From positions 29,956-93,955 of the forward strand of contig NZ_NIUB01000020.1 of assembly GCF_002197815.1 (NCBI RefSeq): a DNA stretch of 64,000 nt, in the 5' to 3' direction. This document shows, piece after piece, positions 26,241 through 34,902 of the stretch. The notes under the pieces were generated by a model. The model did no database searches. It was given only the letters and a program-made list of their open reading frames with translations, and was not told the DNA's origin. Numbering within the stretch: the first letter of the stretch is position 1; each line of letters starts with the position of its first letter. The DNA is from Pseudomonas oleovorans subsp. oleovorans (lineage in GTDB: Bacteria; Pseudomonadota; Gammaproteobacteria; Pseudomonadales; Pseudomonadaceae). The translations under genes and the position numbers were made by a program.

Positions 26241-27689
26241 TTAGATTCCGAGGCACAGGTATTTGATTTCCAGGTAATCCTCGATGCCGTACTTGGAGCC
26301 TTCACGGCCCAGGCCCGAGGCCTTGACGCCGCCGAACGGCGCCACTTCGTTGGAGATCAGCCCGGTGTTGACCCCAACCATGCCGTATTCCAGGGCCTCG
26401 GCCACGCGGAATACCCGGCCCAGGTCGCGGGCGTAGAAGTAGGAGGCCAGGCCGAACTCGGTGTCATTGGACATGGCGATCACCTCGTCCTCGTCCTTGA
26501 AGCGGAACAGCGGTGCCAGCGGGCCGAAGGTTTCTTCCTTGGCCACGGCCGCGTTTTTCGGCACGTCGACCAGAATGGTCGGCTCGAAGAAGCTGCCGCC
26601 CAGGGCGTGGGGCTTGCCACCGGCCATGACGCGGGCGCCCTTGCTGACGGCGTCCTCGATGTGCTCCTGAACCTTGGCCATGGCCTTTTCGTCGATCAGC
26701 GGGCCGGTGGTGGTGCCGTCATCCAGGCCGTTGCCGATCTTCAGCTTGGCCACGGCGGCGGCCAGCTTCTCGGCGAAGGCGTCATAGATGCCGTCCTGCA
26801 CATACAGACGGTTGGCGCACACGCAGGTCTGGCCGTTGTTGCGGTACTTGGAGATCAGAGCGCCTTCCACCGCCTTGTCCAGGTCGGCGTCGTCGAACAC
26901 GATAAAAGGCGCGTTGCCGCCCAGCTCCAGGGACACCTTCTTGATGTCCTTGGCGCACTCGGCCATCAACTGGCGGCCGATCTCGGTGGAGCCGGTAAAG
27001 CTCAGCTTGCGCACGATGGGGTTGCTGGTCAGCTCGCCGCCGACTTCGCCGGCGCTGCCGGTGACCACGCTGAGCACGCCATTGGGGATGCCGGCACGCT
27101 CGGCCAGAACCATCAGGGCCAGGGCGGAGAAGGGGGTCTGCGAAGCGGGCTTGATCACCATGGTGCAACCGGCGGCCAGGGCCGGGCCGGCCTTGCGGGT
27201 GATCATGGCGCTGGGGAAGTTCCACGGGGTGATGGCGGCGGTCACGCCAATCGGCTGCTTGATCACGATCAGGCGCTTGTCCGGCTGGTGGCCGGGGATT
27301 ACATCGCCATAGACGCGCTTGGCTTCTTCGGCGAACCACTCGATAAAGGAGGCGGCGTAGGCGATCTCGCCCTTGGCCTCAGCCAGCGGCTTGCCCTGCT
27401 CCATGGTCATCAGGCGGCCCAGGTCGTCCTGGTGCTCCATCATCAGCTCGTACCAGCGACGCAGCTTGGCCGCACGCTCCTTGGCGGTCAGCGCACGCCA
27501 GGCCGGCAGGGCGCGTTCGGCGGCCTCGATGGCGCGACGGGTTTCCGCGGTGCCCATCTTCGGCACGCTGCCGATGATCTCGCCGGTGGCCGGGTTGTTG
27601 ACCTTGATGGTCTGGCCGCTGTCGGCATCGAGCCAGACGCCGTCGATATAGGCTTGCTGACGCAGCAGCTGGGAGTCTTTTAGTTGCAT
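26241..27689 (-). CDS. gabD: succinate/glutarate-semialdehyde dehydrogenase
   Basis: 482 residues. N-terminal LLRQQAYIDGVWLDAD, TPWNFPSAM, KPASQTP, general-base Glu in LELGGNAPFIVF and catalytic Cys in NGQTCVCANR are typical of NADP-linked succinate-semialdehyde dehydrogenase (GabD/DavD). Oxidises the semialdehyde made by GabT. A 30-codon 5' remnant of a close paralogue lies at 38849-38941, so the island once held two gabD genes. Confidence 0.93.
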   Translation of the reverse strand: MQLKDSQLLRQQAYIDGVWLDADSGQTIKVNNPATGEIIGSVPKMGTAETRRAIEAAERALPAWRALTAKERAAKLRRWYELMMEHQDDLGRLMTMEQGKPLAEAKGEIAYAASFIEWFAEEAKRVYGDVIPGHQPDKRLIVIKQPIGVTAAITPWNFPSAMITRKAGPALAAGCTMVIKPASQTPFSALALMVLAERAGIPNGVLSVVTGSAGEVGGELTSNPIVRKLSFTGSTEIGRQLMAECAKDIKKVSLELGGNAPFIVFDDADLDKAVEGALISKYRNNGQTCVCANRLYVQDGIYDAFAEKLAAAVAKLKIGNGLDDGTTTGPLIDEKAMAKVQEHIEDAVSKGARVMAGGKPHALGGSFFEPTILVDVPKNAAVAKEETFGPLAPLFRFKDEDEVIAMSNDTEFGLASYFYARDLGRVFRVAEALEYGMVGVNTGLISNEVAPFGGVKASGLGREGSKYGIEDYLEIKYLCLGI

Positions 27690-27698
27690 GGCGGGTTC

Positions 27699-29192
27699 CT
27701 ACAGCTTGATCCAGGTGGCTTTGAGTTCGGTGTACTTGTCGAAGGCATGCAGCGACTTGTCGCGGCCATTACCGGACTGCTTGTAGCCGCCGAACGGTGC
27801 GGTCATGTCGCCGCCGTCATATTGGTTAACCCATACGCTGCCGGCGCGCAGGGCACGGCTGATGCCGTGTGCCTTGGACAGGTCGCGGGTCCACAGGGCG
27901 GCGGCCAAGCCGTAGACCGTGTCGTTGGCAATTGCGACAGCCTCTTCGGCGCTGTCGAAGCCAATAACCGATAGCACAGGGCCGAAGATTTCCTCCTGGG
28001 CGATGCGCATGGCGTTATTTACGCCATCAAACACGGTTGGCTCCACATAGAAGCCACCGGTTTTATCGAGTACTTGCTTGCCACCAGCTACCAGCTTGGC
28101 GCCGTCATCGTGGCCGGCCTGAATGTAGCTGAGCACGTTGTGCATTTGCTGGGCATCCACCAAGGCGCCGACGTTGGTTGCTGGGTCAAGCGGATGACCG
28201 GGCTTCCACGCCTTGATGGCGTCGACCACCATGGGGACAAATTGTTCCTTGATAGAGTTTTCCACCAGCAACCGCGAGCCGGCGGTGCAGACTTCGCCCT
28301 GGTTGAAGGCAATAGCGGCGGCGGCGGATTCAGCAGCGGCCTGCAGATTCGGGGCGTCCGCAAAGACGATATGCGGACTTTTGCCGCCGGCTTCCAGCCA
28401 GACGCGCTTCATATTCGACTCGCCGGCATAGGCCAACAACTGTTTGGCAACCCGAGTCGAGCCGGTGAATACCAGCGTATCGACGTCCATGTGCAGGGCC
28501 AGGGCCTTGCCGACCGTGTGGCCGAAACCTGGGAGGACGTTGAGTACGCCGGCCGGGATGCCGGCATCGATGGCCAGTTGGGCGAGGCGAATGGCAGTCA
28601 GCGGTGACTTCTCTGACGGTTTGAGGACCACCGAGTTGCCGGTAGCCAGAGCCGGGCCGAGCTTCCAGCAGGTCATCAGCAGAGGGAAGTTCCATGGCAC
28701 GATGGCGGCGACCACGCCAACTGGCTCGCGGGTGACCAGGCCTAGTTCGTCGTGCGGGGTGGCGGCCACTTCGTCATAAATCTTGTCAATGGCCTCGCCA
28801 CTCCAGCGCAGGGCTGAGGAGGCGGCCGGGACGTCGACGCTCAGGGCATCACCTATCGGCTTGCCCATATCGAGGGTTTCCAGCAGGGCTAGCTCTTCGG
28901 CATGGGCATCGAGCAGATCGGCGAAGCGGATCATGATTCGCTTACGTGCGACTGGCGCCAGGCGCGACCAGGCACCGGCCTCGAAGGTGGAGCGGGCGTT
29001 GGCCACGGCCAGCTCGGCATCGGTCAGCTCGCAACTGGCGACGCGGGCCAGCAGGCGGCTGTCGATGGGGCTAAGGCAATCAAAGGTGGCACCGTTGCTG
29101 GCGTCCACGTACTGCCCGTTGATAAAGGCGCGCGATTCGATTTTTAGCTTGCTGGCGCGTTGTTCCCAATCGTTGCGGCTGAGCGTGCTCAT
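27699..29192 (-). CDS. PuuC-like aldehyde dehydrogenase
   Basis: 497 residues from ATG 29192, with GGAAAA 7 nt upstream; the frame opens at 29498, within the amidotransferase gene. Blocks: VPWNFPLLM, KPSEKSP, general-base Glu in WLEAGGKSPHI, catalytic Cys in NQGEVCTAGSR. The LEAGGKSP form and SVWVNQYDGGD are as in PuuC (gamma-glutamyl-gamma-aminobutyraldehyde dehydrogenase) and related enzymes. Sits 10 bp before gabD and after a PuuD-like amidotransferase, near a PuuA-like ligase: a gamma-glutamylated amine route. Confidence 0.88.
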   Translation of the reverse strand: MSTLSRNDWEQRASKLKIESRAFINGQYVDASNGATFDCLSPIDSRLLARVASCELTDAELAVANARSTFEAGAWSRLAPVARKRIMIRFADLLDAHAEELALLETLDMGKPIGDALSVDVPAASSALRWSGEAIDKIYDEVAATPHDELGLVTREPVGVVAAIVPWNFPLLMTCWKLGPALATGNSVVLKPSEKSPLTAIRLAQLAIDAGIPAGVLNVLPGFGHTVGKALALHMDVDTLVFTGSTRVAKQLLAYAGESNMKRVWLEAGGKSPHIVFADAPNLQAAAESAAAAIAFNQGEVCTAGSRLLVENSIKEQFVPMVVDAIKAWKPGHPLDPATNVGALVDAQQMHNVLSYIQAGHDDGAKLVAGGKQVLDKTGGFYVEPTVFDGVNNAMRIAQEEIFGPVLSVIGFDSAEEAVAIANDTVYGLAAALWTRDLSKAHGISRALRAGSVWVNQYDGGDMTAPFGGYKQSGNGRDKSLHAFDKYTELKATWIKL

Positions 29193-29211
29193 GCAGTTTT
29201 CCATGTAGTGA

Positions 29212-29892
29212 TTAGAGACTGTCGAGATAGGCGCGCAGCAACTTGCGACAGCGCGCGCGGTTTTCAGGCTCGCGCTCAGTAATTTCTGCGCGCATGCGTT
29301 CGGGCAGGTCCCCAGCGGTGGCCATGAACTGTTGTCCTTCCGGGCTGCTGTTCCAGTAATCGATCCAGGTATCGAACATCTCAGGGGTGATCTCCGGATG
29401 GAACTGCACGCCCATCGCGTCGCCCTGGCGGTAGGCCTGGGCAGCCAGTTCGGTGCGGCCGAGCAGGATAGCGCCTGGCGGTGGCGTAAAGGCGTCAAAG
29501 TGGAAGTTGAGCCACGGCCCCTCTAGGGCGCTACCTGCCGGCGCCGGATCGATGGGGGTCCAACCGATTTCGGGTTGGCTGTTGCGATAGACCTCGCCAC
29601 CCAGAGCGCGGGAGAGGATCTGGCTGCCAAAGCAGATGCCGAAGGTTGGTGTGCCGTATTTTTGCACCTTGCGTAGCCAGTGGAGTTCACCCGCTAACCA
29701 GGGGAGACGATGGTCGTAGGCCGACTCGGGACTGCCCAGAACAAAGAGTAGGTCCAGAGTCTCTGGCTCTGGCAGCGGTTGTTCAATGGAGCGTATCTCC
29801 AGATTGATGCCGAACTCGTTGAGCAGGTCTGGAAGGCTTCCGGCAGAGTCGTTGGCCGCATGGAGCAGGATCGTTGTGTGCTTGGTCATCAT
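29212..29892 (-). CDS. class I glutamine amidotransferase (PuuD-role candidate)
   Basis: 226 residues from ATG 29892, with GAGG 6 nt upstream; the adjacent ATG at 29889 is also possible. Catalytic nucleophile Cys in GICFGSQ (about 88) and His/Glu in VQFHPE (about 168). Free-standing class I domain, as in gamma-glutamyl-peptide hydrolases. With the ligase transcribed divergently 264 bp away it may remove the gamma-glutamyl group after oxidation. It is not a close match in layout to E. coli PuuD, so the role is inferred. A degenerate operator lies at 29910-29925. Confidence 0.75.
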   Translation of the reverse strand: MMTKHTTILLHAANDSAGSLPDLLNEFGINLEIRSIEQPLPEPETLDLLFVLGSPESAYDHRLPWLAGELHWLRKVQKYGTPTFGICFGSQILSRALGGEVYRNSQPEIGWTPIDPAPAGSALEGPWLNFHFDAFTPPPGAILLGRTELAAQAYRQGDAMGVQFHPEITPEMFDTWIDYWNSSPEGQQFMATAGDLPERMRAEITEREPENRARCRKLLRAYLDSL

Positions 29893-29909
29893 GGGTTGCC
29901 TCAGTAAAA

Positions 29910-29925
29910 CATTTAAAACCATATC
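29910..29925. promoter_or_regulatory. degenerate operator upstream of amidotransferase operon
   Basis: On the minus strand GATATGGTTTTAAATG matches 13 of 16 bases of the operator at 37879-37894 (GATATGGTTTCATATC). It lies 18 bp upstream of the amidotransferase start and may add the amidotransferase, aldehyde dehydrogenase, gabD and gabT genes to the same regulon. Confidence 0.45.
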
Positions 29926-30030
29926 TAAAAAATGGCTGTGAGCCAATGCCTGGGCGATAAAATCTCTTGAACCTCTCAGTTGATGGTTAAACCTCAGGGC
30001 AGATCCGTTAAAAAAACGCTCAAATAGGCA

Positions 30031-30059
30031 TTGAAAGATATGAAACCATATTTTAAATT
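30031..30059 (+). promoter_or_regulatory. promoter/operator of the gamma-glutamyl ligase operon
   Basis: -35 TTGAAA (30031-30036), a 17-bp spacer and -10 TAAATT (30054-30059). The spacer is filled by the operator GATATGAAACCATATT (30037-30052). The same -35, spacer core and -10 occur before the P450 gene at 37872-37900. A protein bound here would block RNA polymerase, so a repressor relieved by a pathway compound is the simplest reading. Confidence 0.7.
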
Positions 30060-30155
30060 GATTTCACCTGCCGCGATCGATGTGTTGCTGCCGGCACCTT
30101 TCGACAAGAACAAAGAGGCATTGCCAAGCGTGCGCACTGCCTGAGGAGAAAACCG

Positions 30156-31529
30156 ATGACCGCTCTTGATTTGCACCGGGAACTCAACACCAATTCGAGT
30201 GCAGCCGCTGACCTGGCTGCACGTATCCGTGAGTCCGGAGTCGAGTATCTCTACTACCAGGTAGTGACCCTTTCCGGCCGTGTGCTGGCCAAGGTTGTCC
30301 CAGCAAAGCACCTGCTGCGTAACCTGGAGAAAGGCGTGCAGTTTCACCGTACATGTCTGAGTGACCTGCAGAGCACCAGTGGTGGTGTGCTGCTGGGGGG
30401 CGGTGCTCAGGCTGCCGAGTTCACCGCTATTCCGGATATCGACAGCTTTCGCGTACTGCCATGGGATCGCAGCATTGGCAGCTTCTTCTGCCGCCTGTAT
30501 GAGCCTGATCACCGTCCAAGCGTTGCCGGCCAGCCTCTTGCTACCGATGCGCGCGGCAACCTGATTCGCGCTCATGATGCCTTTACCAAAGAAACCGGCC
30601 TGCGCCTGAAGTCTGGCTGCGAGCCGGAAATGTCCTGGATTGGCGAGTCGATGGAAGTGCAAGTGCGCCCCGGTGCCAGCCCGGCCTATCACCTGGGCAA
30701 CCTAGAGCTGATGCGCCCGATCTTTAAGAAGGTGATGGAATACTCCACCGCCATGGGACTGGACATGATTGAGGGGGACTACGAGGATCCGGGTCAGCTT
30801 GAGCTGAATTGGATGTACGATTCCTGCGAGCTGACGGCCGACCGCCTGATCACCTACCGTCTGATATGCCGTCAGGTGGCACGAGAGCACGGCGTTATCG
30901 CCAGCTTCATGGCCAAGCCGAGCACTGGCTGCATGGGTAATGGTTGCCATCACAACGTCAGTCTGTGGCGTGGTGATGAAAACGTGCTGGCCGAAGCGGG
31001 TCGTCGTGAACTGCATCTGACCGAGATCGGACGTCATGCCCTGGGTGGGATGCTGCAGCACGCACCGGGTTCGATGATGGTTATGGCTTCGACCGTTAAC
31101 TCCTATAAGCGCTTCTGGGATACCGGCCTGTTTGCGCCGACCCGCATCAACTGGGGTATGGACAACAAAACCTGCACCGTACGCCTGTCGGCTAACGGTC
31201 GTCTGGAGTACAAACTCCCCGACGCCAGCGTTAACCCCTACCTGTCACACGCCCTGCTGCTGGCGGCCATGCGTGATGGACTGCAGAAGCAGACCGATCC
31301 AGGCGCCTCGGTGGACAAGGACAGTTATGCGGATGTCAGCGAAATTGGTGTATTGCCGCTGACCCTGGGTGACGCGGTGGCGGCATTCCGTAGTGATGAA
31401 GTTATGCGCACTGCTCTGCCACAGGAAATGAGTGATCTTTACTTGGAGCTTAAGGCTGATGAGTGGGCGCGTGCCTGTGGCGCGGTGACCGACTGGGATC
31501 GCAAGATGTATTTGGAGTATCTGCCGTGA
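30156..31529 (+). CDS. glutamine-synthetase-family gamma-glutamylamine ligase (PuuA-like)
   Basis: 457 residues, GS fold. A short beta-grasp N-terminus (LSGRVLAKVVPAKHL) is followed by the catalytic domain: metal/glutamate residues in GCEPEMSW, EGDYEDPGQLELNW, ATP-site FMAKPSTGCMGNGCHHNVSLW, and NSYKRFWDTGLFAPTRINWG...CTVRLS, EYKLPDASVNPYL. PuuA-type enzymes join glutamate to an amine with ATP. Known precedent: GS-like genes lie beside the P450 genes for morpholine/piperidine in mycobacteria. First gene of a rightward pair; 264 bp divergent from the amidotransferase. Confidence 0.85.
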   Translation: MTALDLHRELNTNSSAAADLAARIRESGVEYLYYQVVTLSGRVLAKVVPAKHLLRNLEKGVQFHRTCLSDLQSTSGGVLLGGGAQAAEFTAIPDIDSFRVLPWDRSIGSFFCRLYEPDHRPSVAGQPLATDARGNLIRAHDAFTKETGLRLKSGCEPEMSWIGESMEVQVRPGASPAYHLGNLELMRPIFKKVMEYSTAMGLDMIEGDYEDPGQLELNWMYDSCELTADRLITYRLICRQVAREHGVIASFMAKPSTGCMGNGCHHNVSLWRGDENVLAEAGRRELHLTEIGRHALGGMLQHAPGSMMVMASTVNSYKRFWDTGLFAPTRINWGMDNKTCTVRLSANGRLEYKLPDASVNPYLSHALLLAAMRDGLQKQTDPGASVDKDSYADVSEIGVLPLTLGDAVAAFRSDEVMRTALPQEMSDLYLELKADEWARACGAVTDWDRKMYLEYLP

Positions 31530-32230
31530 GTGCCCTGCCAAAACTACGAGTGATCTGCTGCGACCTGCCGGCACCGCCGCTGTTCGAGCGTGATGCCAAT
31601 GGCGAGCGTCAGGGTTATGAGGCTGATGTGTGCCGCCTGCTGGCGGCGCAACTGGGTTTTGAAGTGGAATGGGCCTACGAAAATTGGGCGGATTTCTACC
31701 CGGCGCTGCACGCTGGGCGTGGAGATTTCATTCTCTGCGGCCAGGGAATTTCGGACTATCGCAAGACGCTGGCGGACTTCACGGCGCCATATGCCGTGTT
31801 TGACGAGGCAGTGATGGTCAAACGCGGTAGCCCTATTCGCTCGGTGGCGGATCTGGTCGGCAAGCGAGTTGGAGCCATTGCCAACAGCCTTAACATGGCC
31901 CTGGCCGAGACTTTCACGGGGGCCATCTGTGTGCCGTTTGGCGGTGACAGCGATGATGTCCTAGGCGACATGGTGCAGGCGGTGCGCGACGGCAACATTG
32001 ATGCTTTTGTCGATGATGATGTGGCGCTGGTTCCGCTTGCCGAAGAGGAAGATCTGGCGATCGCCTTTAGTGTGCCGACTCAGAACCGCTGGGGGATTGC
32101 CGTAGACAAGTCACGCAGCCAGTGGCGCATTGAGGTCGATACGGCGTTAGCGGCGCTGATTGCCGATGGTCGTCTGCAGAAGGCCTGGGAGTACTGGATG
32201 CCCGGCCTGAACTATCCTTTCTCGCGATGA
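31526..32230 (+). CDS. SBP_bac_3-type solute-binding domain protein without signal peptide
   Basis: 234 residues from GTG 31526, which overlaps the ligase TGA (GTGA). Fold of family-3 amino-acid binding proteins: LRVICCDLPAPPLFE, GYEADVCRLLAAQLGFEVEW, DFILCGQGISDYRKTLADFTAPY, GKRVGAIANSLN, AFVDDDVALVPLAEE, WGIAVDK. The binding domain starts at residue 5 with no room for a signal peptide, and no permease gene is near. It is therefore probably cytoplasmic: a sensor, a carrier for the glutamylated product, or an enzyme with a binding-protein fold. The frame opens earlier (31463), but inside the ligase gene. Confidence 0.8.
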   Translation: MSALPKLRVICCDLPAPPLFERDANGERQGYEADVCRLLAAQLGFEVEWAYENWADFYPALHAGRGDFILCGQGISDYRKTLADFTAPYAVFDEAVMVKRGSPIRSVADLVGKRVGAIANSLNMALAETFTGAICVPFGGDSDDVLGDMVQAVRDGNIDAFVDDDVALVPLAEEEDLAIAFSVPTQNRWGIAVDKSRSQWRIEVDTALAALIADGRLQKAWEYWMPGLNYPFSR

Positions 32231-32267
32231 TTTGTAGGTGCGGCCAGGTATGACTGGCACTTTATAT

Positions 32268-32298
32268 GGCCGTTCGGGGTGACCCGCACGGCCTTTTT
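32268..32298 (+). terminator. terminator after ligase operon
   Basis: GGCCGTTCGGG-GTGA-CCCGCACGGCC followed by TTTTT: a long GC-rich stem with one mismatch and a T run, 38 bp after the binding-domain gene. Nothing else is seen in the roughly 300 bp before the GntR gene. Confidence 0.8.
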
Positions 32299-32528
32299 CT
32301 TGGTTGTACGTTGTAAGGGCTTTGTGAGGGTAAATGGGGCTTCGGGCAAAACCAGAGTCATCCTGCCAGGCTTTGCCGTGTGAAAAGCATGAGGGCTACA
32401 ATTGAAGCTGTGAACTGTTGTCATATTTAAATGTGGAAAACTGTCGCTTTCCCAAAATTTATACAGTTCTATGCAACCATCTTGGTGACATTCAGCTTTT
32501 TAACCGATCGGAGTTCGATTTCACGACC

Positions 32529-33293
32529 ATGCAGCCTAGTAATGGAACCCGCACCGCCTCATTTATGCGCCTTCGTCAGGAGGGGCGTACCGAAGAAGTG
32601 GTGAGGCGGTTGATCGAGGTGATCGACCTTGGCCTCTATGCCAAGGGTGAGCAGCTGCCCAGTGAAACCGAGTTGGCGTTGCAGTTTGGAGTGGCTACCG
32701 TAACGCTACGTGAAGCGCTGGCTGTATTGCGCCAGCGTGGTCTTATTGAGACGCGCCGTGGGCGCAATGGCGGCAGTTTTGTGTGTGCCATGCCCGAGAC
32801 TGCCGAACAGGTTTTGCTTGACCGTTTGCTGGAACTGAGTGCTTTGGAGTTACGTGACCTGGGTGATGAGCACATGGCCATTGCTGGAACGGCAGCTCGC
32901 CTCGCGGCACAGCGCTCCTCCAAGGAGCATCATCAGCGCCTCATGCACTACATAGAGTCATTGCGCAGCGCTTCTTCTCGCCTTGAGCGGCGTCGCGCCG
33001 ATGCGCGTTTTCATATTGAAGTGGCTGTGGCCGCTCAATCTGTCAGGCTGACTCATTCTGAAATGCAGTTGCAGGCAGAAATTGGTGAGTTGATCTGGAT
33101 CGATGCTGAAGGATTCCCAGACGCTGAGGCGACTTGTACCGAGCATCGCGCCATTGTCGATGCAATCGTCAATGGCGATGCCAACCTAGCAGGCATCCTG
33201 GCCGAAGCGCACGTGACTCGGGCGGTCAAACGCCTGATAAACCTGCGCCTTCAGTTGATGATGCGGCAAGAGGATGAGGCCAAATTGGCATAA
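32529..33293 (+). CDS. GntR-family (FadR-type, FCD) regulator
   Basis: 254 residues from ATG 32529; no good Shine-Dalgarno supports any start, and the frame opens at 32418. Winged HTH with YAKGEQLPSETELALQFGVATVTLREALAVLRQRGLIETRRGRNGG, then a helical FCD effector domain with RFHIEVAVAA and EHRAIVDAI, which usually binds a carboxylate with a metal. Lies in the middle of the cluster between ligase and P450 operons, and is the best candidate for binding the ATATG-N4-CATAT operators. Confidence 0.85.
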   Translation: MQPSNGTRTASFMRLRQEGRTEEVVRRLIEVIDLGLYAKGEQLPSETELALQFGVATVTLREALAVLRQRGLIETRRGRNGGSFVCAMPETAEQVLLDRLLELSALELRDLGDEHMAIAGTAARLAAQRSSKEHHQRLMHYIESLRSASSRLERRRADARFHIEVAVAAQSVRLTHSEMQLQAEIGELIWIDAEGFPDAEATCTEHRAIVDAIVNGDANLAGILAEAHVTRAVKRLINLRLQLMMRQEDEAKLA

Positions 33294-33392
33294 CCATTGC
33301 TAAAAGATCTGGAAGCGGCGTTTTATGTGAGCCCGTGTGTTCTATGGGAACACTTTGTGGGCCGTACTCCTGAGTATGCAAGAGATAACAAC

Positions 33393-34133
33393 ATGCCCAG
33401 ATCTATCGATGTTCCCGTTTGTATCGAGCGCCTTAAGTCTGCCCTGCACGGGGTGTTTGCCAATTTGCAGGAGTTGAGCGGCGAAGTCGAACGTATCTGG
33501 AGTGTGTGCGATAGCCTGCAACGCAAGCCGAGTTCGCGCGATTTGGCTGCGCTGCGTAGTTTGATTGACGCCCAACTGCAGAGCCGTGGCACCTGTGCTA
33601 ATGGCTCTGGTGTCGTTGTAGAACCGGGCGAGTTGAGCGACCAGCCGATGTATCTGGAGTGGTCACGGCTGGCAGATAACCACAAGACTTTGCCGTTGAT
33701 GCTCAACTTCAATCAACGAAGTGAAAGTTTTTACAACTACTTGAGCATGCCCTGGTTCACTAGACCGCGTGACACAGGCAAGGCGGCTATAGAGGGGCCT
33801 TATGTCGACCTTTATGGTGCTGACATGTATGTGCTGACCTATACCCTGCCGATTTTCTTCAAGGGACGGTTTATCGGGATTGCAGGCGCCGACCTGCCCC
33901 TGCATCAGATCGAGCGGGTACTGATCAGAAATCTGTTGCGCCTGCCGCATGAAGCATTGCTGGTTTCTGCCGAAGGTCGCGTGATCGCCGCCAACACTGT
34001 GGATTGGGCGACTGGTGATCTGGCTACGCGCCTTATGGGGATCGATGGCGCCGAGTGTTACGCGCTGGATGATGATGTGTTGGGCTGGCAACTGATCTGC
34101 TTGCCCCAGGCACTGACATTGTCGGCAGCCTGA
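33393..34133 (+). CDS. cache-domain sensor protein, probably cytoplasmic
   Basis: 246 residues from ATG 33393; the frame opens at 33297, 4 bp after the GntR gene. The C-terminal part has the PDC/Cache pattern: WFTRPRDTGKAAIEGPYVDLYGADMYVLTYTLPIFFKGRFIGIAGADLPL. These domains bind amino acids and amines, usually outside the cell, but no signal peptide or membrane helix is visible here. Following a GntR gene directly suggests a co-sensor of the pathway substrate. A stand-alone cytoplasmic cache protein is also found near amine regulators in other Pseudomonas clusters (inference). Confidence 0.7.
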   Translation: MPRSIDVPVCIERLKSALHGVFANLQELSGEVERIWSVCDSLQRKPSSRDLAALRSLIDAQLQSRGTCANGSGVVVEPGELSDQPMYLEWSRLADNHKTLPLMLNFNQRSESFYNYLSMPWFTRPRDTGKAAIEGPYVDLYGADMYVLTYTLPIFFKGRFIGIAGADLPLHQIERVLIRNLLRLPHEALLVSAEGRVIAANTVDWATGDLATRLMGIDGAECYALDDDVLGWQLICLPQALTLSAA

Positions 34134-34143
34134 TTGCTGATCC

Positions 34144-34177
34144 TAAAAAGCCGTCACATTACTGTGACGGCTTTTTA
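34144..34177. terminator. bidirectional terminator
   Basis: TAAAAAGCCGTCACA-TTAC-TGTGACGGCTTTTTA is a perfect stem with A and T tracts, between the cache gene (plus) and the amidotransferase gene (minus). Confidence 0.93.
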
Positions 34178-34182
34178 GCTTT

Positions 34183-34902
34183 TCAAGCGGGTCGATGCTT
34201 GCGGAAGAAGTCGGCGGCCCAGTGGCCCACGGCCTTGTTATCCACTTCTAGCTGGTCCAGGCTGGAGAGCGCCTGTTTGGCGATCTCTTGGGGCAACAAG
34301 TTGCCGCCAAATTGTTCGGCCAAACTACGGATATAGTCGCGGGTAAACTCGGGGTGGTACTGCACTGACAGGGCAGGAAACTCGTAGGCAAGCACACCGT
34401 GGCTGCAATGCCCGGAGCCACCGATACAGCGAGCCTCATCCGGCAGCTTGGCCACTTGGTCCTGATGGAAGATGAAGCTGGCCCCCGAGTTAGGGCCCTC
34501 GTCGCTGTTATCGTAGTGCTGAGCACCGACGCCCCAGCCCTGGCTGGCTTTCTGCGTCTGGCCGCCAAAGGCGTCGGCCATCAGCTGGTGCCCGAAACAG
34601 ATACCGAAGATTGGTCGACGCATGGCGCGCGCTTGGCGTAGCAGTTCGATCTCTGCCAGCATCCAGTCGGCGCGCTCATAGACGCTGTGCTTGGAGCCGG
34701 TGAGCAGGTAGCCGTCGAACTCATCGGCCCTCGGCAGTTTATCGCCCTGTACCGCCGAGACGACGGTGAAATGGGCTTCGGGCAGGTGAGGGGACAACCA
34801 GTCGATGATCATCTGTGGGTAGCTGCCGAACCGCGGCTTCAGGTTTTCAGGCACCAGGCCGTTCTCGATGATGCACAGCTGCAGCAGTGGCTTTTGTTTC
34901 AT
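34183..34902 (-). CDS. second class I glutamine amidotransferase
   Basis: 239 residues from ATG 34902, which overlaps the flavodoxin TGA (ATGA). Nucleophile Cys in GICFGHQ (about 103) and His/Glu in VQYHPEF (about 185); LLTGSKHSVYE precedes. Related to but distinct from the protein at 29212. Last gene of the P450 operon, so its hydrolysis of a gamma-glutamyl amide is presumably tied to the P450 product. Confidence 0.8.
   Translation of the reverse strand: MKQKPLLQLCIIENGLVPENLKPRFGSYPQMIIDWLSPHLPEAHFTVVSAVQGDKLPRADEFDGYLLTGSKHSVYERADWMLAEIELLRQARAMRRPIFGICFGHQLMADAFGGQTQKASQGWGVGAQHYDNSDEGPNSGASFIFHQDQVAKLPDEARCIGGSGHCSHGVLAYEFPALSVQYHPEFTRDYIRSLAEQFGGNLLPQEIAKQALSSLDQLEVDNKAVGHWAADFFRKHRPA

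Noticed and set aside
24829..27683. Two long plus-strand open frames (471 and 499 codons)
   Set aside because: Antisense to gabT and gabD, which have complete catalytic motifs; the plus frames are Gly/His/Val-rich shadows.
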